From assembly GCF_001949145.1 (NCBI RefSeq), contig NW_019091518.1:213980-277979 (forward strand): a DNA stretch of 64,000 bases, read 5' to 3'. Below are positions 11,701-21,613 of the stretch, one piece after another. A model generated the notes under the pieces. The model worked only from the letters and a program-made list of their open reading frames with translations, made no database searches and was not told the DNA's origin. The stretch is from Acanthaster planci (taxonomy: Eukaryota > Echinodermata > Asteroidea > Valvatida > Acanthasteridae). A program made the translations under genes and the position numbers. How positions within the stretch are numbered: position 1 is the first letter of the stretch; every line of letters begins with the position of its first letter.

Positions 11701-12691
11701 CTCGTACACGGACGCGTGGGCGGAGGTAAACCCAAACAAGAATGGGTACACCTTCAGTAATATGGTGAGTTCTTCTGTTAAGTGGAAGTTGTCTAATGCT
11801 TGTACATGTACGCCAACTGTATGTATCACAAATGTCAAAATACTAAAACTGTTTGAGAAGTCTGTTAAATTACATGTCACAGATGTGTTTTGTATGGTCA
11901 CATAATCTTCTTCCCATCATTTTGTCCATGTTAAGTGACTAATAATCGTTTTCCTTGGCAAATTTCAACAGCCACAGCCCGGCTTCCAGAGTCGGCCGGA
12001 TCGAATCCTCTTCTCCAAGTCCTGGCGAGTACACTCCTGCTGGCTGGTCGGCCGTGGCGAGGAGTACGCCTCCTCGTACACTTTACACATCACCTGGACC
12101 CGGTTGCTCGCTCTCTTGGCGGCCGCTGAGGATGCCTTCTACTCTGCCTCCAGATCCCGGAGCTGCCTGCATGACTGCGGGCCCCACGGTTCCTGCAGAT
12201 GCGGCGTGTGCGTTGCGGGCGGTGACAAGAACCGCTGTGAGACCCCAAACTGCCCGGAGTGTTCAGCTGATGTCTACCGTAACTACCTGATAGTCAAAGC
12301 ACTGTTTTTGTGCATAGCTGGACAATTCTTAGTCTCTCTCGTGCTTTTTGTGTTACAGTGGAGAACCAGGTGGAAACACGTACTTGTACGTGCACCCTCC
12401 TCCAGGTGTTCGTCGGTCAGGTCTTGGTGCTCGTTAAGTGACCGACAGTCAGCATCACCCAAAGTACCACATTCTAGACTCAGCATCCTGCGCTTGTTGA
12501 GATTTGTCTGGCCTGTGTTGTCCTTGCGACCCGTCTACCAGCTTTTCGTCTGCTGCTTGTGCTGTGTGCTCCTGTTTATTCTGTGCCTCCATTTATTTGA
12601 GGAGTCCCTGCGTGTTGTTTACGCTATCTTGCCTGAGGAGCTGAACCCATCTGACCATCTGATGGTGGTGGCTACAGCCGTTGCCTCATAG
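2562..12691 (+). CDS. EEP-fold (DNase I/sphingomyelinase-like) membrane enzyme, 5' end missing
   Basis: Spliced gene: join(2562..2739, 4129..4338, 11544..11764, 11972..12691), giving 442 residues plus a TAG stop. The N-terminal strand of the EEP fold is not visible in the first 2.5 kb, so at least one exon lies upstream. Metal and catalytic motifs appear in family order: FQE (Glu13), GILSRHPI (62-69), HLSYD (109-113), GDFN (140-143), SRPDR (210-214) and SDH (430-432). Between the last two are a Cys-rich EGF-like stretch (about 268-300) and two hydrophobic helices (about 308-333 and 391-412) joined by a basic loop. Family knowledge: EEP enzymes cleave phosphodiester or phosphate-ester bonds in nucleic acids, sphingomyelin or inositol phosphates using Mg2+. 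The substrate cannot be told here. Inference: a membrane-anchored enzyme with the catalytic domain on the lumenal or extracellular side. Exon phases agree at every junction and the total length divides by three. Confidence 0.85.
2740..4128 (+). other. Intron of the EEP gene (1.39 kb)
   Basis: Bounded by donor gtgtgt at 2740 and acceptor cttgaag ending at 4128. It is AT-rich with scattered TACATGTA words (3548, 3667). I see no other exon, and none is needed because phase and protein motif (WELEG-LGILSRHPI) are continuous across it. Confidence 0.75.
4129..4338 (+). CDS. EEP gene, second visible exon
   Basis: Encodes residues 61-129, from LGILSRHPITATNPQ to EIMKHVR. The first two bases complete the Gly codon begun in the previous exon, giving EGLGILSRHPI, a standard EEP block. 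HLSYDR near the end is the block with a catalytic-site His and Asp. The donor is g|gtaagag at 4339, leaving one base in phase. GC content is visibly higher than in the flanking introns, as expected for coding sequence. Confidence 0.9.
4339..11543 (+). other. Large intron of the EEP gene (7.2 kb)
   Basis: Donor gtaagag at 4339 and acceptor ttatacag ending at 11543. It contains clustered palindromic TACATGTA words (e.g. 5691, 6193, 6285, 6302, 6476, 6504, 7923, 8059, 10047), a short GT run beside the N at 7041, and a SINE-like tail near 6770. No further exon is required: residues ...IMKHVR join directly to ARPRNSIIIGDFN in correct phase and with normal EEP spacing. Confidence 0.7.
6725..6806 (+). 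mobile_element. Possible SINE 3' tail
   Basis: The words aaatggtgctttacaagtg followed by (TTA)n resemble the 3' end of tRNA-derived SINEs, where a ggcgct(a/t)ta block precedes a simple-repeat tail. No tRNA-like head was found upstream, so this would be a 5'-truncated copy. Confidence 0.3.
11544..11764 (+). CDS. EEP gene, third visible exon (GDFN motif)
   Basis: Encodes residues 131-203, including NSIIIGDFNTYADYP and ending GYTFSNM. GDFN is the EEP block with catalytic Asp and Asn. The acceptor is a tandem cagcag, so splicing after 11543 or after 11546 both keep frame and differ by one Ala. The 3' end is phase 0 at atg|gtgagt (11765). Confidence 0.9.
11765..11971 (+). other. Short intron of the EEP gene (207 bp)
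   Basis: Strong donor gtgagt and acceptor tttcaacag. Joining the flanks restores TFSNM-PQPGFQSRPDRILF, matching the EEP layout in which the tryptophan/proline region precedes SRPDRI. Confidence 0.85.
11972..12691 (+). CDS. EEP gene, terminal exon: SRPDR motif, EGF-like Cys cluster, two TM helices, SDH end
   Basis: A 239-codon terminal exon ending in TAG at 12689-12691. In order: SRPDRI (210-214), a C-x3-C-x6-C-x-C-x2-C cluster ending CPEC (268-300), TM1 (about 308-333, YLIVKALFLCIAGQFLVSLV), a basic Ser/Arg-rich loop (334-385), TM2 (about 391-412, FVCCLCCVLLFILCLHLF), and a 30-residue tail ending NPSDHLMVVATAVAS. The SDH in the tail matches the last EEP block, which holds the catalytic His. 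Two helices would place that tail on the same side as the rest of the active site, and the basic loop would be cytosolic by the positive-inside rule. Confidence 0.88.
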   Translation, partial: PQPGFQSRPDRILFSKSWRVHSCWLVGRGEEYASSYTLHITWTRLLALLAAAEDAFYSASRSRSCLHDCGPHGSCRCGVCVAGGDKNRCETPNCPECSADVYRNYLIVKALFLCIAGQFLVSLVLFVLQWRTRWKHVLVRAPSSRCSSVRSWCSLSDRQSASPKVPHSRLSILRLLRFVWPVLSLRPVYQLFVCCLCCVLLFILCLHLFEESLRVVYAILPEELNPSDHLMVVATAVAS

Positions 12692-12855
12692 AAGCAATTA
12701 AAGTACGTTTGACACCATGTAGCTGCTAAGCTGCAGAATCTGCCAAGCAGGTAGTTGCTTAGCCAAAGCCTACTATCAGCTGAAAGTCCTTCCTAACTCC
12801 TTTTGTTGCCGATCAGTGCTTTCTGTTAGCAGTTTTTGTTCTTGCTAGCCTGTTT
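12692..12855 (+). other. Probable 3' UTR of the EEP gene
   Basis: Non-coding sequence after the stop. An ATTAAA word at about 12697 is too close to the stop to be a convincing poly(A) signal. No clear AATAAA was seen before the SINE at 12856, so the transcript end is undetermined. Confidence 0.35.
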
Positions 12856-13080
12856 GGGGAGCCATACTGGTGTAGTGGTACATCTTCCTTGTCAATCACC
12901 TCTGCAGCCCGAGTTCAAATCCTGCTGAAGCCAACATATGGATTGGTTTTTAGTCCCTGAATCCCAAGTGTTTTACCCAGAATGTTTTTCTGGATTTTTT
13001 TTCTGGCACCTCTGAAAATGTAACTGCTTGTCACTGCCTCATCTCTAGCTCTAATAATACTGATATTAGAGCATTTATGA
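12856..13080 (+). mobile_element. tRNA-derived SINE, copy 1
   Basis: A-box-like actggtgtagtggta near 12866 and B-box gagttcaaatcc at 12911-12922, followed by the body words ggattggtttttagtccctg and ggcacctctgaaaatgtaact. The same body words recur in the SINE at 51380, so this is one dispersed family rather than a tRNA gene. The copy sits just downstream of the EEP stop and may be part of its 3' UTR. Confidence 0.75.
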
Positions 13081-13149
13081 GGTACACAGTACTGTCAATC
13101 AAGGGGGTTAATATACATGTTTTATTATGGCTGCTATAACATTCCTTAG

Positions 13150-13325
13150 ACCGTCTCAGCTTCGTTGGAAATATTCTAGCCCTCGTGAGTACCCATTAAT
13201 TCCTGGCTGAGGGGAGGCACGTAGGGGTCACAACATGCAACCATCTGCTAGAATTCAAACCGATGACCGTCTAATCGGAAGCTGAAAACCCTAACCACTT
13301 GGCCACATGTTCCCATCTCTCCAAG
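13150..13325 (-). mobile_element. tRNA-derived SINE of a second family, minus strand
   Basis: Read on the minus strand it has A-box tggccaagtggtta (about 13309-13296) and a B-box-like ggtttgaattc (about 13262-13252), then a GC-rich body containing gtgacccctacgtgcctcc. The spacing and order suit a tRNA-derived SINE head. The body differs from the 12856/51380 family. The 3' boundary is uncertain. Confidence 0.55.
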
Positions 13326-16300
13326 TTTCTTCAGGCTTTCGAGCTAAAGTGCCTAAGGCACTTTGGGGAATCTTTGGTTTCTTTATACCAAAAATACTTA
13401 ATTACAATTGTTAAAATGAGAACTGGTAGTGCCCCACTTTTTGTGCAATATTAAAGTCATCTGTTTATTCCTGAATTATACATAATTATGATGTATATTT
13501 GTGCAATTTGCATATCAAGGTATTTAAGTCTTTCGTTTAACAACTCATTATCACCGCATTATTATTGCCCAACTGTGGAGAAAATCGTGAAATTCTTTTG
13601 CCACGTTTGGAATGACATTATTTGTGTGAAGGTTTGCCATGAATATTTTTTCCATTGATTTTTGAATTTTTAGTGAAGTTGCCACCAAAGGTTAAACTGT
13701 TTCGAATCTTGAACTTTCTCTGCCTCTCAAATTTGCGGTCTAATTCAAACTTGCCAAGAAATTATTTGCATTGTGACGAGTTATATTGAAAGAAGCATTA
13801 TTGTATGAAGTATGCCAGTCTCAAACCTATGGTGTCTCAATTGTGACATGAGGTTGCCAAAATTCTTGTGCCGCTGTGTAATACTAAGACATGTCCGTCA
13901 GTGTTCATCTGACTGAGGAAAATTGAAATAGAAAATTGAAATGTTAATAGACACTCAAGTTCAACCTTTTTGACCATTTTATGTTTTATTTCATGCAGTA
14001 TTTATTGATTTATACCCATAATTTTCATGTCCTTGTAAAACGCTATAAAAAGTTATGTAGTTGCGTATTTCTTTTCCTCCATGACATTTCCAGCTGAGGT
14101 GTCTTTTTTCATTTTGCATCCATTTTATTACATACGATGACATGATTATTTTCATCACTTTATATCAGTGTATTTCATGTGTAATTGATAGGTCTTCATT
14201 ACACAGAGGATGACGTAGCGCATCATCTAAACGTGGCGTATTTTACGGCTTTGTTTCAGTCAAACTTGTACCAAAAATTCTCCTTTTGTGCAGGATATCT
14301 GACGAGGAAAATCTTTAAAAGGATTTATTTGGTAATAGGGATTTTTTTATGGGTAAATTTAAGCCAACTTTGACATACTTCTTGGTTTTCAAGCGTTTTC
14401 ATCACTTTCAGTCAATTCCAATTCCTTACTTATAAGAACAGGTCAAGCTGTAAGTAATCATCGTAATCATCATCTAATCTCAGAAAATCAGCTCTACGTC
14501 CTTGCTTGCATATACCCCTCTCCAAAGCTAGCTGGAACTTAAAAGGCAAAGAATGGTCGAAGCCCAGTCATAGTTTTTACGAAGCTGTTATTGGCATGGG
14601 TTTTGGTGCCACAATGGAATAATATTTACAAAATATTCAATTTCACACGTCTTTTAAGTACTAAAAATAAATACTGTACAGCCCAATACTAAACGAAAAT
14701 ACACGTACCTCCCTTTTTTAGACTAGGGATGCTTTCAACCGTGAGCGATTTCTTCAAACTGATCACATCATATTTCCGTTAGGCCCTTAATGCCGGGCAG
14801 TGTTTGGAAGCACAAGTAATGTGGTGAATTCGTATTTTACTCTGTTCATCCCGCTATACTGCAAATGAACTTCCTTTTCGTCACCTCAGGGAAGGATAAA
14901 CCGGGAAAAGTGGTTCGGTTGAAATACCTTTGTGTGTGTGTGGGGGGGGGGTGTTAATGGAAGCAGTGTTCGCTGAGAGAATCGTTACTTTGGAACCGTC
15001 ATGAAAAGCCATTTCGTACGGTCTCAAAGCTGCAGTGCAGTGGCATATCAACGGTACGGTGTGCACTCGGGGCAAGTACTCCCAATGGTTGTCTCCCGTG
15101 CGTGCATCCCTTCAAATTCTGAAATGAATAAACTATACATAAACCCAAAGATGAAATGTCTGCAGTGCCCTTTAAAAATGACGTTTGCACCTCACGTGTT
15201 CCGCAAGAAGTGTCTACCTGCTTTGATACGCTACTGCCAATATGCGCAAGCGTCTAGCGGGACTGTATTTAAATTCTCGATGTGTTCATAGAGTCCGTTT
15301 ACTTTTTTTTTTTTCTCAACCGCGAATTTCTATTGTAAAAAGAAAGCACATTTTGATCCGTTTGTTGAGTTCTGAAGTCTGGATGTAGAGTCTACACAGT
15401 GAGTCAAATTCTGATTCATCCACTCAACTCATATAACAGTTTTGTTTTTTCTCGAGAAGTTTCGATTTTTGAACTGCAGTTACAGCTTTCGATTATGAGC
15501 CAATAAACCAAAGGCAACTTGAACTGGAACGAAAACTGACCTTTTGGTGGCCAGATCACAAGTGTAGTGAAATTTCAACAGCATGCGTAACTTTATTTTT
15601 GTCCCATTGAGTCTTACAAGAATGAACATTGGACATTTGGCCGTCAAATCTCAGTCTGCCCTATCGTAGCAAGTCCCCCGCCTGGTCAAAATGGACTGGC
15701 TAAGTTTCTGAACAGACTTAACGATGCTTTCAACATGGATAGTTTGAACAAAACGAAACATCGATTCCTAGCTTCACACCCGGCCTCGTCTCCGTGTACC
15801 ACCCGTGTCCCACTCTTAAACTTTAAGAGGATATCTTGTTCTGGTAAAACATTTAAAATGATTCATGGGCAAACGACCTTCATTTCCCAAATCGCACTCG
15901 CTCCAACGACCACCAATGACGTCATTCGCCGGCCCGCGTCACGTCAATTCTCCTGTGAGTTTTCTTAGTTTTTTTTACGACCGGTACTTTATCACGATAC
16001 GTCCGTCGAGATGATAGACTCAACACGCAAAGATCGATTGCGGGTCGTCAATGGAAAGGGAGGAAGATAATAAAAAACAAAGTAAACGACTTGATAAAAG
16101 TCGTTAAACTATCCCCTAGTGAAAGACTCGTGTTCCGGTTATTTTACTTGCATTAAATGGAACGTCCGAATGAACGATGCGGTTTTTTTTTCTTCCTCTT
16201 TTCATTCGAGTGAAACTTCGACACAACGCGGATGCGTCTTACGTCAGTAGCTCATCACTGCACGGCCACGCGGCAATTGGCGCAAGAAGAAATTAAAGGT

Positions 16301-16930
16301 CGCGTGAACCTGTTTTTATAGCTGATGAACCAAAAAGCAATTCAAGTGCAATATGGCTGGCTCATCACTTCACCATCTCACGCAGCTACTGGCGCGGTTA
16401 AGACATTTGGCGAAGTATGGAGCGAGGCCGCTGCACAAGAAAATACGTGTGTCAGCTCATTTGAAGTATAGGTCAACTCTATACCCTTTAAGGTTACTCA
16501 TATCACATTGGACCAGTTTGCATGATTTGACACGTGAATGCGATATAGAGTACCAACAAAACCGCGTGATAGATGAAGTGTTTATCTAACACTTAGCACT
16601 TACGCAGTGTCAAAACGACACAAGTCTCGTGAGAAATACGGAGACATAGCACACTGATGTAACAGTGTGGATGATAGTCCGAGTGATCACGTCGGAGGTA
16701 TTGGAGAGGCTCCATTTTTATCTTTTTTCCTATCCTTTCTTCTGTCTTTTGGGGTTCGGATGTGAGTCTAGTCACGCCAGCAGCCACCGAAGTGCGCAAC
16801 ACGCTACCCTGGAGTTACCAGGCCACCCTACATTATTACCCGGGGACAAGTTAAGCGGAGCGTTGACGATGGATAATCAATGCCTATCCCGGGTCGATGC
16901 CCCCGAGTGCCGAGCCCCGCTGATGAGCCA
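13326..16930. other. Intergenic stretch, no gene seen
   Basis: AT-rich to about 14.9 kb, then more GC-rich. A perfect 9-bp inverted repeat with a 1-base spacer (aaagtgcctaaggcacttt) lies at 13346-13364, and a short GT/G run at 14931-14953. Short open frames here have no recognisable protein features. Confidence 0.6.
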
Positions 16931-16939
16931 CCAAGCTAG

Positions 16940-17035
16940 CTGCAGGCGGCCAGCGGGGATATGAGGACGATTCACCCGCTGCATCCGGGGAGCGGACACG
17001 CTATCAGCTGCACCACTTCGCAGCACCCGGACACT
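16940..17035 (-). mobile_element. Degenerate tRNA-like SINE head
   Basis: On the minus strand gtggtgcagctgatagcg (about 17016-16999) resembles a tRNA D-arm/A-box. It is followed by gtccgctccccggatgcagc, like an anticodon arm, and ggtgaatcgtcc (about 16977-16966), a damaged B-box. The GC-rich sequence running leftward to about 16750 could be the SINE body. No other copy of this family was found in the window. Confidence 0.35.
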
Positions 17036-17156
17036 GTTGTTTTCCTATCAGATTTCTTGAGAATAGTATTTGAAAGGCTAAGAGATTTGTGATTAAGTTT
17101 CTGTGTGCCTCTTTTTACCTCTAGGGCTATAAATACGAACGAGTTACAGGCTCGTA

Positions 17157-17286
17157 TGGAGGTTTTGCGTGGTAGCCATCTTGCAGGACAGTTCGTTTGT
17201 TTCACACGGAAACCTCCAAATGTGTGCATACTCCGTTAAACAAAAGCACTGGCCTTCAAAATAATGATAGCCATGCAAACCTTTTA
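17157..17286 (-). repeat. Fold-back hairpin element, copy 1
   Basis: Two imperfect arms (about 17159-17209 and 17233-17286) flank a 23-base loop. Its reverse complement aligns along its whole length, loop included, with the hairpin at 62774-62904; shared words include gcatgg, ggccagtgctttt and gcgtgg. It is therefore a dispersed element, with the two copies in opposite orientation. It has no coding capacity. A non-autonomous transposon or a transcribed hairpin are both possible. Confidence 0.75.
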
Positions 17287-20200
17287 CCGTGTCAATGCCT
17301 TTTGCCCTTTTTGAATATTTTCAGTGTTGGATAGATTTTCGTCCAGATAACGAGCAGTAAGGAATAATATTTCCAGGCCGTGCCTAAGAAGTTCCACTCC
17401 TTGGGAAAATAATTATGTCGTGTGTTAGAGTTACATGCCCTTGAATCATGCGGGAGGGCCGGTTAGCAATAGCATTTGGTGACCTGCATAGCAATGGTAC
17501 ATCCCAGTGACCTGTAGACGACCTCCTTCCCGTTCAAAGTGCTCTTTTAACAGAATGCAAATATTCCTACGAAAAAAAATGGGGCAATTTACCGTCACAT
17601 CCGTTCGATCTGGATACGAGAGGCTCGCTACACACCGTACATCCGGGCGTGTACATTATCCCACCACATCCGCAGTGTGTTCAGCCATCCGGCAGGCCCG
17701 GCGAATTTTCGGTCACTCGGGTTAGACTCGGTTTGCGCCGTTCCAGGAACTCATGCATAGTGGACCCTCCACTTACGCTTTCTGCCCTTCTCCTGGTCTT
17801 TATTCAAGCAGCAACGATCGAATCGCGGTTTAAGGCATGGTGAATTTTGGATAATGATCTGGGTTGGATTCAGAGTGCACGTTGGGATGCCCTTCTGTAG
17901 AGAACAGTTTGTATGTCGAGCTTAAAAAAGTGCGAACTTTTTGAAACCAAAATGTTGTCCGCTGTGAAAGTGTCAAGGCAATGAGAAGTGTGTTTATATG
18001 GGGCGGGGACCGGTAGATTTTAGAAAACTGTTGACGTCATTTTCAAGGTTTTTTCTTAATTTAGAGTAAGTCCTGTTTTCGGGTTTTACAAAATACGCCA
18101 ACACGAAAAATTTATTGAAGATGAGCAGCGCCGGTGACGCGCTTAAGATAAGATACCCAGGCCTCATACCCTCTATATCAACTCTCCTCCAGAATAATTC
18201 CAGTCACTGAGACACCCCCAGAGGGAGATTGGTATAGAGTTCCTTCACTTCTCCCTAAAAATCTTATTAAACAGGCATTCCACGTATTCTCGCCTGTCCG
18301 AGGCAGAGAGGTGAATCTGGCGGTAGGGGGAGTTGATAGCGCCTGCGGGCCCACTGCGGATGAATACTTCACGAGGGTTGTGCCGTGAGCTACATTCAGG
18401 TCGGACGCAAGGAGATACAAGGCTTCCTGATTTTTGCTTCTCTACCCCGTCAACGGATGTTTCATGTTTTATTTCAACATACATTTTTAAGGGATTACTG
18501 GGGGCTTGTGACTCCGATACATGCATCGACTATGTCTATCTTTGTATCTTCAGTCCTGCACAGCGCAAAAATGAATGGATGACTCGGCGCTTGGTTATTA
18601 TTTCTAACGCCAACAGCTATGTTTTTTCCACCGCTGCATTAGAACAATACATGCATTAAGGGGCCTGTCGATGGAAGAGATGCCAATTTGTGGAGGCTTC
18701 GTCAAGCATAGGAATAGATGGTGTACGGTATTCGGTGCCGTCTGCAGGGCCCAACACATTTTCTGCTATCTATCCCCTTCGTGATCAAGTACCCCCTCTC
18801 ATTGATAAGAACAAGTAGAAAGCCTTGACACCTGCGCCCCACGAACACGCTACAAGTTCACGACATCGTGGTTCCTCCTCGAAGACGGAAAACATTGTAA
18901 TCAACTTTTGATTTGCGGTGGCCCCTGCCAATGGCGGTAACCATTACTGTATTATATTGCATGGAGCCACTGTCCCGCCGTACAAATTCGCAATGTTTTC
19001 TGCCGTTAAAAGGGGCCATCCGGAATATCCAGTGACACGTTACACGGAATTCGTCTACAGCCGCATAAAATCAAAGTTTTATTAGCAAATGTATTATAAT
19101 AATTGGTTTACCGAAATATCGCTTGTATAAAATTAGGAAGCCAGCGCCCACGCATGTCATATTTTCTTCTTAAAATACCCACTGATTCAGTGACAAAAAG
19201 TCCCCCAGTACCGCCCTCTAAAAAGAACTCTAATTATAGTTCCGCCTCCGGGGGTTTAGGAAACTTGCTACTAGTGGAAATTGGACTGATATACAGCAGA
19301 AAGCGACTCAAATAGTATGAAACATTAGAGTCGCGGGGACCACAATTTAATTAATGTAACAAGACAAAAATCCCATCACTAATTGCTCGTGTCGATGTAT
19401 CATCCCTTGCCCGTGGGTCCGTTATGTGATTTCTGGAAGCCACCTTTTTTAAAGTATGCAGCATTTTATGGCTTTGTTGTACCATGAATAATGTATCCTG
19501 TGTAATAGGTCCTATGCTATATCAATCTTTTTCAAGAACATCTGTGAATGCAGCGGACATGATGAACGAGCAAACCTTTACAAAGGCCCGACCACCGCTT
19601 CAGTATTCATTTGTTGACCCTTGTGTTTTTGACTTCGAAGGTTTCCAATTAATCGTCAACAAGGCACAATGAACATCCGTACGGCCATCTTACAACCACA
19701 CAATGAAGGCATCATTGACGTTAATTTGTGACGGGAACTAGGGGGTGGGGCGTTGTGGGAGGGCCATGGAAATTTTTAAGCGCGGGGGAAGGGGATTCTG
19801 ACATCATAGAAAGTGATGTTCATGATACGGAGATTGTACCCTATATAGTTAATGACTTTTAATTCAGTGCGCACATAGTTACCAAGCGCTCACGGAAGTG
19901 CTGGCTTGCGTAGAGCATGACTGATTCAGTGAAATCTGTCCAATAGCGGGCGAAAAAAAAATTCGTCATACACCGTGAAATAGCTGCCCTTCCATGCTCC
20001 CTGTGAGGGTGGTGTTCGCGAGAGGAGGTTATGGTATCCTAGGCCGCAACCGTCCGTATCTTTATAGCTCCATTTTGTATAAGGCTTTAAAATGTTTTTC
20101 TACTAGGAGCTAGTTCTGGTAATTTTCTTCGTGTGATTTTATTAAGCAAAAATGTAACGAGTTATGCATGCCAAAGCAAATTAACAGAACGTGGTTTCAA

Positions 20201-21369
20201 TACAGCAGGCATACTTATTAGTGAGGCTAGTCAGCGTCACGAAAATTGGTAAGCAGAAGGCTAGAACAAGTCTCACTTATAAGTTTGCGTATTGTATTGC
20301 ATCATACGATAATATATTAACATCACAGTTAGAGCATGGCTATTCTGCTGTACAGGTCTCACTTAGCCTATAAGTAGCGGTGGGCAGTCGGATCGGGTGT
20401 AATGGCAGATTACCAGTTGGAATCCTCAGATTCTGAGACATCTTGTGGGATATAATCCAAGGTTGGTCGATGTTTACAGGCTAAAAAGAGGGGATGTCGT
20501 TTGTCTTCTTTTTTTCAGGAGGCAAAATCACTCTTGTATTAATTCCCAAAGCGCTGTTTTAGATGCGGCAATAAATTTGCAATATTGTATAGACGTAACA
20601 TGGAACATGTTTTCTTCCTAAAAGAAAATAAAGTCCATGTTCGTTGCAGTGCGTACCTTTCGATGACCTCTGACCCACCTTCAGGTTAGGGTAAAGGTCG
20701 GAACGTTGGTCAAAATGAACAGCAGTTGCTATGTTCCAGCATGCACCTCCATGTAGAGAAACGTCATCACTCCCTATCATAATACATGCACGTGCCAGAG
20801 ATTTTCAGCGCGTGATTCAAGGCATGCTTTGCGGCACGATGTTTCATAATTCTCTTTAAATACAGCACACGGCTTAGCTCCAACGTGCACGATCCATGAA
20901 TGGCATTTAACTTGGCTTGGATATCTAAAGACTTAAGCTTTTCACAGCATGCACGACGTGACGCCAAAAACGTCACCATTGAAAAGACGTGCACCCAAGG
21001 CATGCTGCTGTCTCAAATAACGCTCGACGAAAGGTCTCACAGTTCGCAATCTAGTTCAGGTGTTGTATACTGGGGTCGAGAAAAACTCGGTCACCGGAAA
21101 TGTATCATCACTTTTCATGGTTTCGGTCCGACAAGGTAAGACAAGAACCCCAGGAGTAATTAGTTCACTGTCTGTAAACCTATTTGTAGAGCGTTATGTT
21201 GTGATGTGTAGCGCTGGGGTATAGACAAAAAATGGTGGACCACAACATAAAGACAAGAAATGTGAGGAGTCATTTGAAATCTTACAGGCCTAAGTGTTTT
21301 TGTCACGTCGCGTGGACTTCTCTTGTGTAAAAATAACCAAGTGTGTGTATCATTGGAAATATCGAAACA
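17287..21369. other. Intergenic stretch, no gene seen
   Basis: Mixed composition with short open frames only. A G-rich patch lies at 19738-19795. No splice-linked conserved protein segment, tRNA or clear transposon end was recognised. Confidence 0.55.
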
Positions 21370-21613
21370 TAGGCCGTTTCCAATACTCGACCTGGGCTCC
21401 GTTTCAGGCTTCAACTATTTTTTACTTGCTGACTTTGAGGTTATAAGCGCAATTGTAAGTCTGAGAGTGCCACAAAACATCAAGTAAGATGCAAAAGAGT
21501 GAAACATTACAGTATTTCAATTTAAGTTGAACGCTTCAGGCCCACAATCGAGGATTGGTTTCCTACACAAAGCCTGAGACGGAGACGAAGTTGAGTATTG
21601 GAAAACGGCCCTA
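21370..21613. mobile_element. MITE with about 45-bp imperfect terminal inverted repeats
   Basis: The left end taggccgtttccaatactcg and the reverse complement of the right end, tagggccgttttccaatact, match over about 45 bp with indels; both continue to ctccgtytcaggctt. Each end is at a TA, which may be the target duplication. At 244 bp it has no room for a transposase, so it is non-autonomous. Confidence 0.7.

Noticed and set aside
12104-12691. Treating this as a separate 195-residue membrane protein
   Set aside because: The frame is continuous with the SRPDRI-containing exon from 11972, and no ATG is needed at 12104 (the codon there is TTG).
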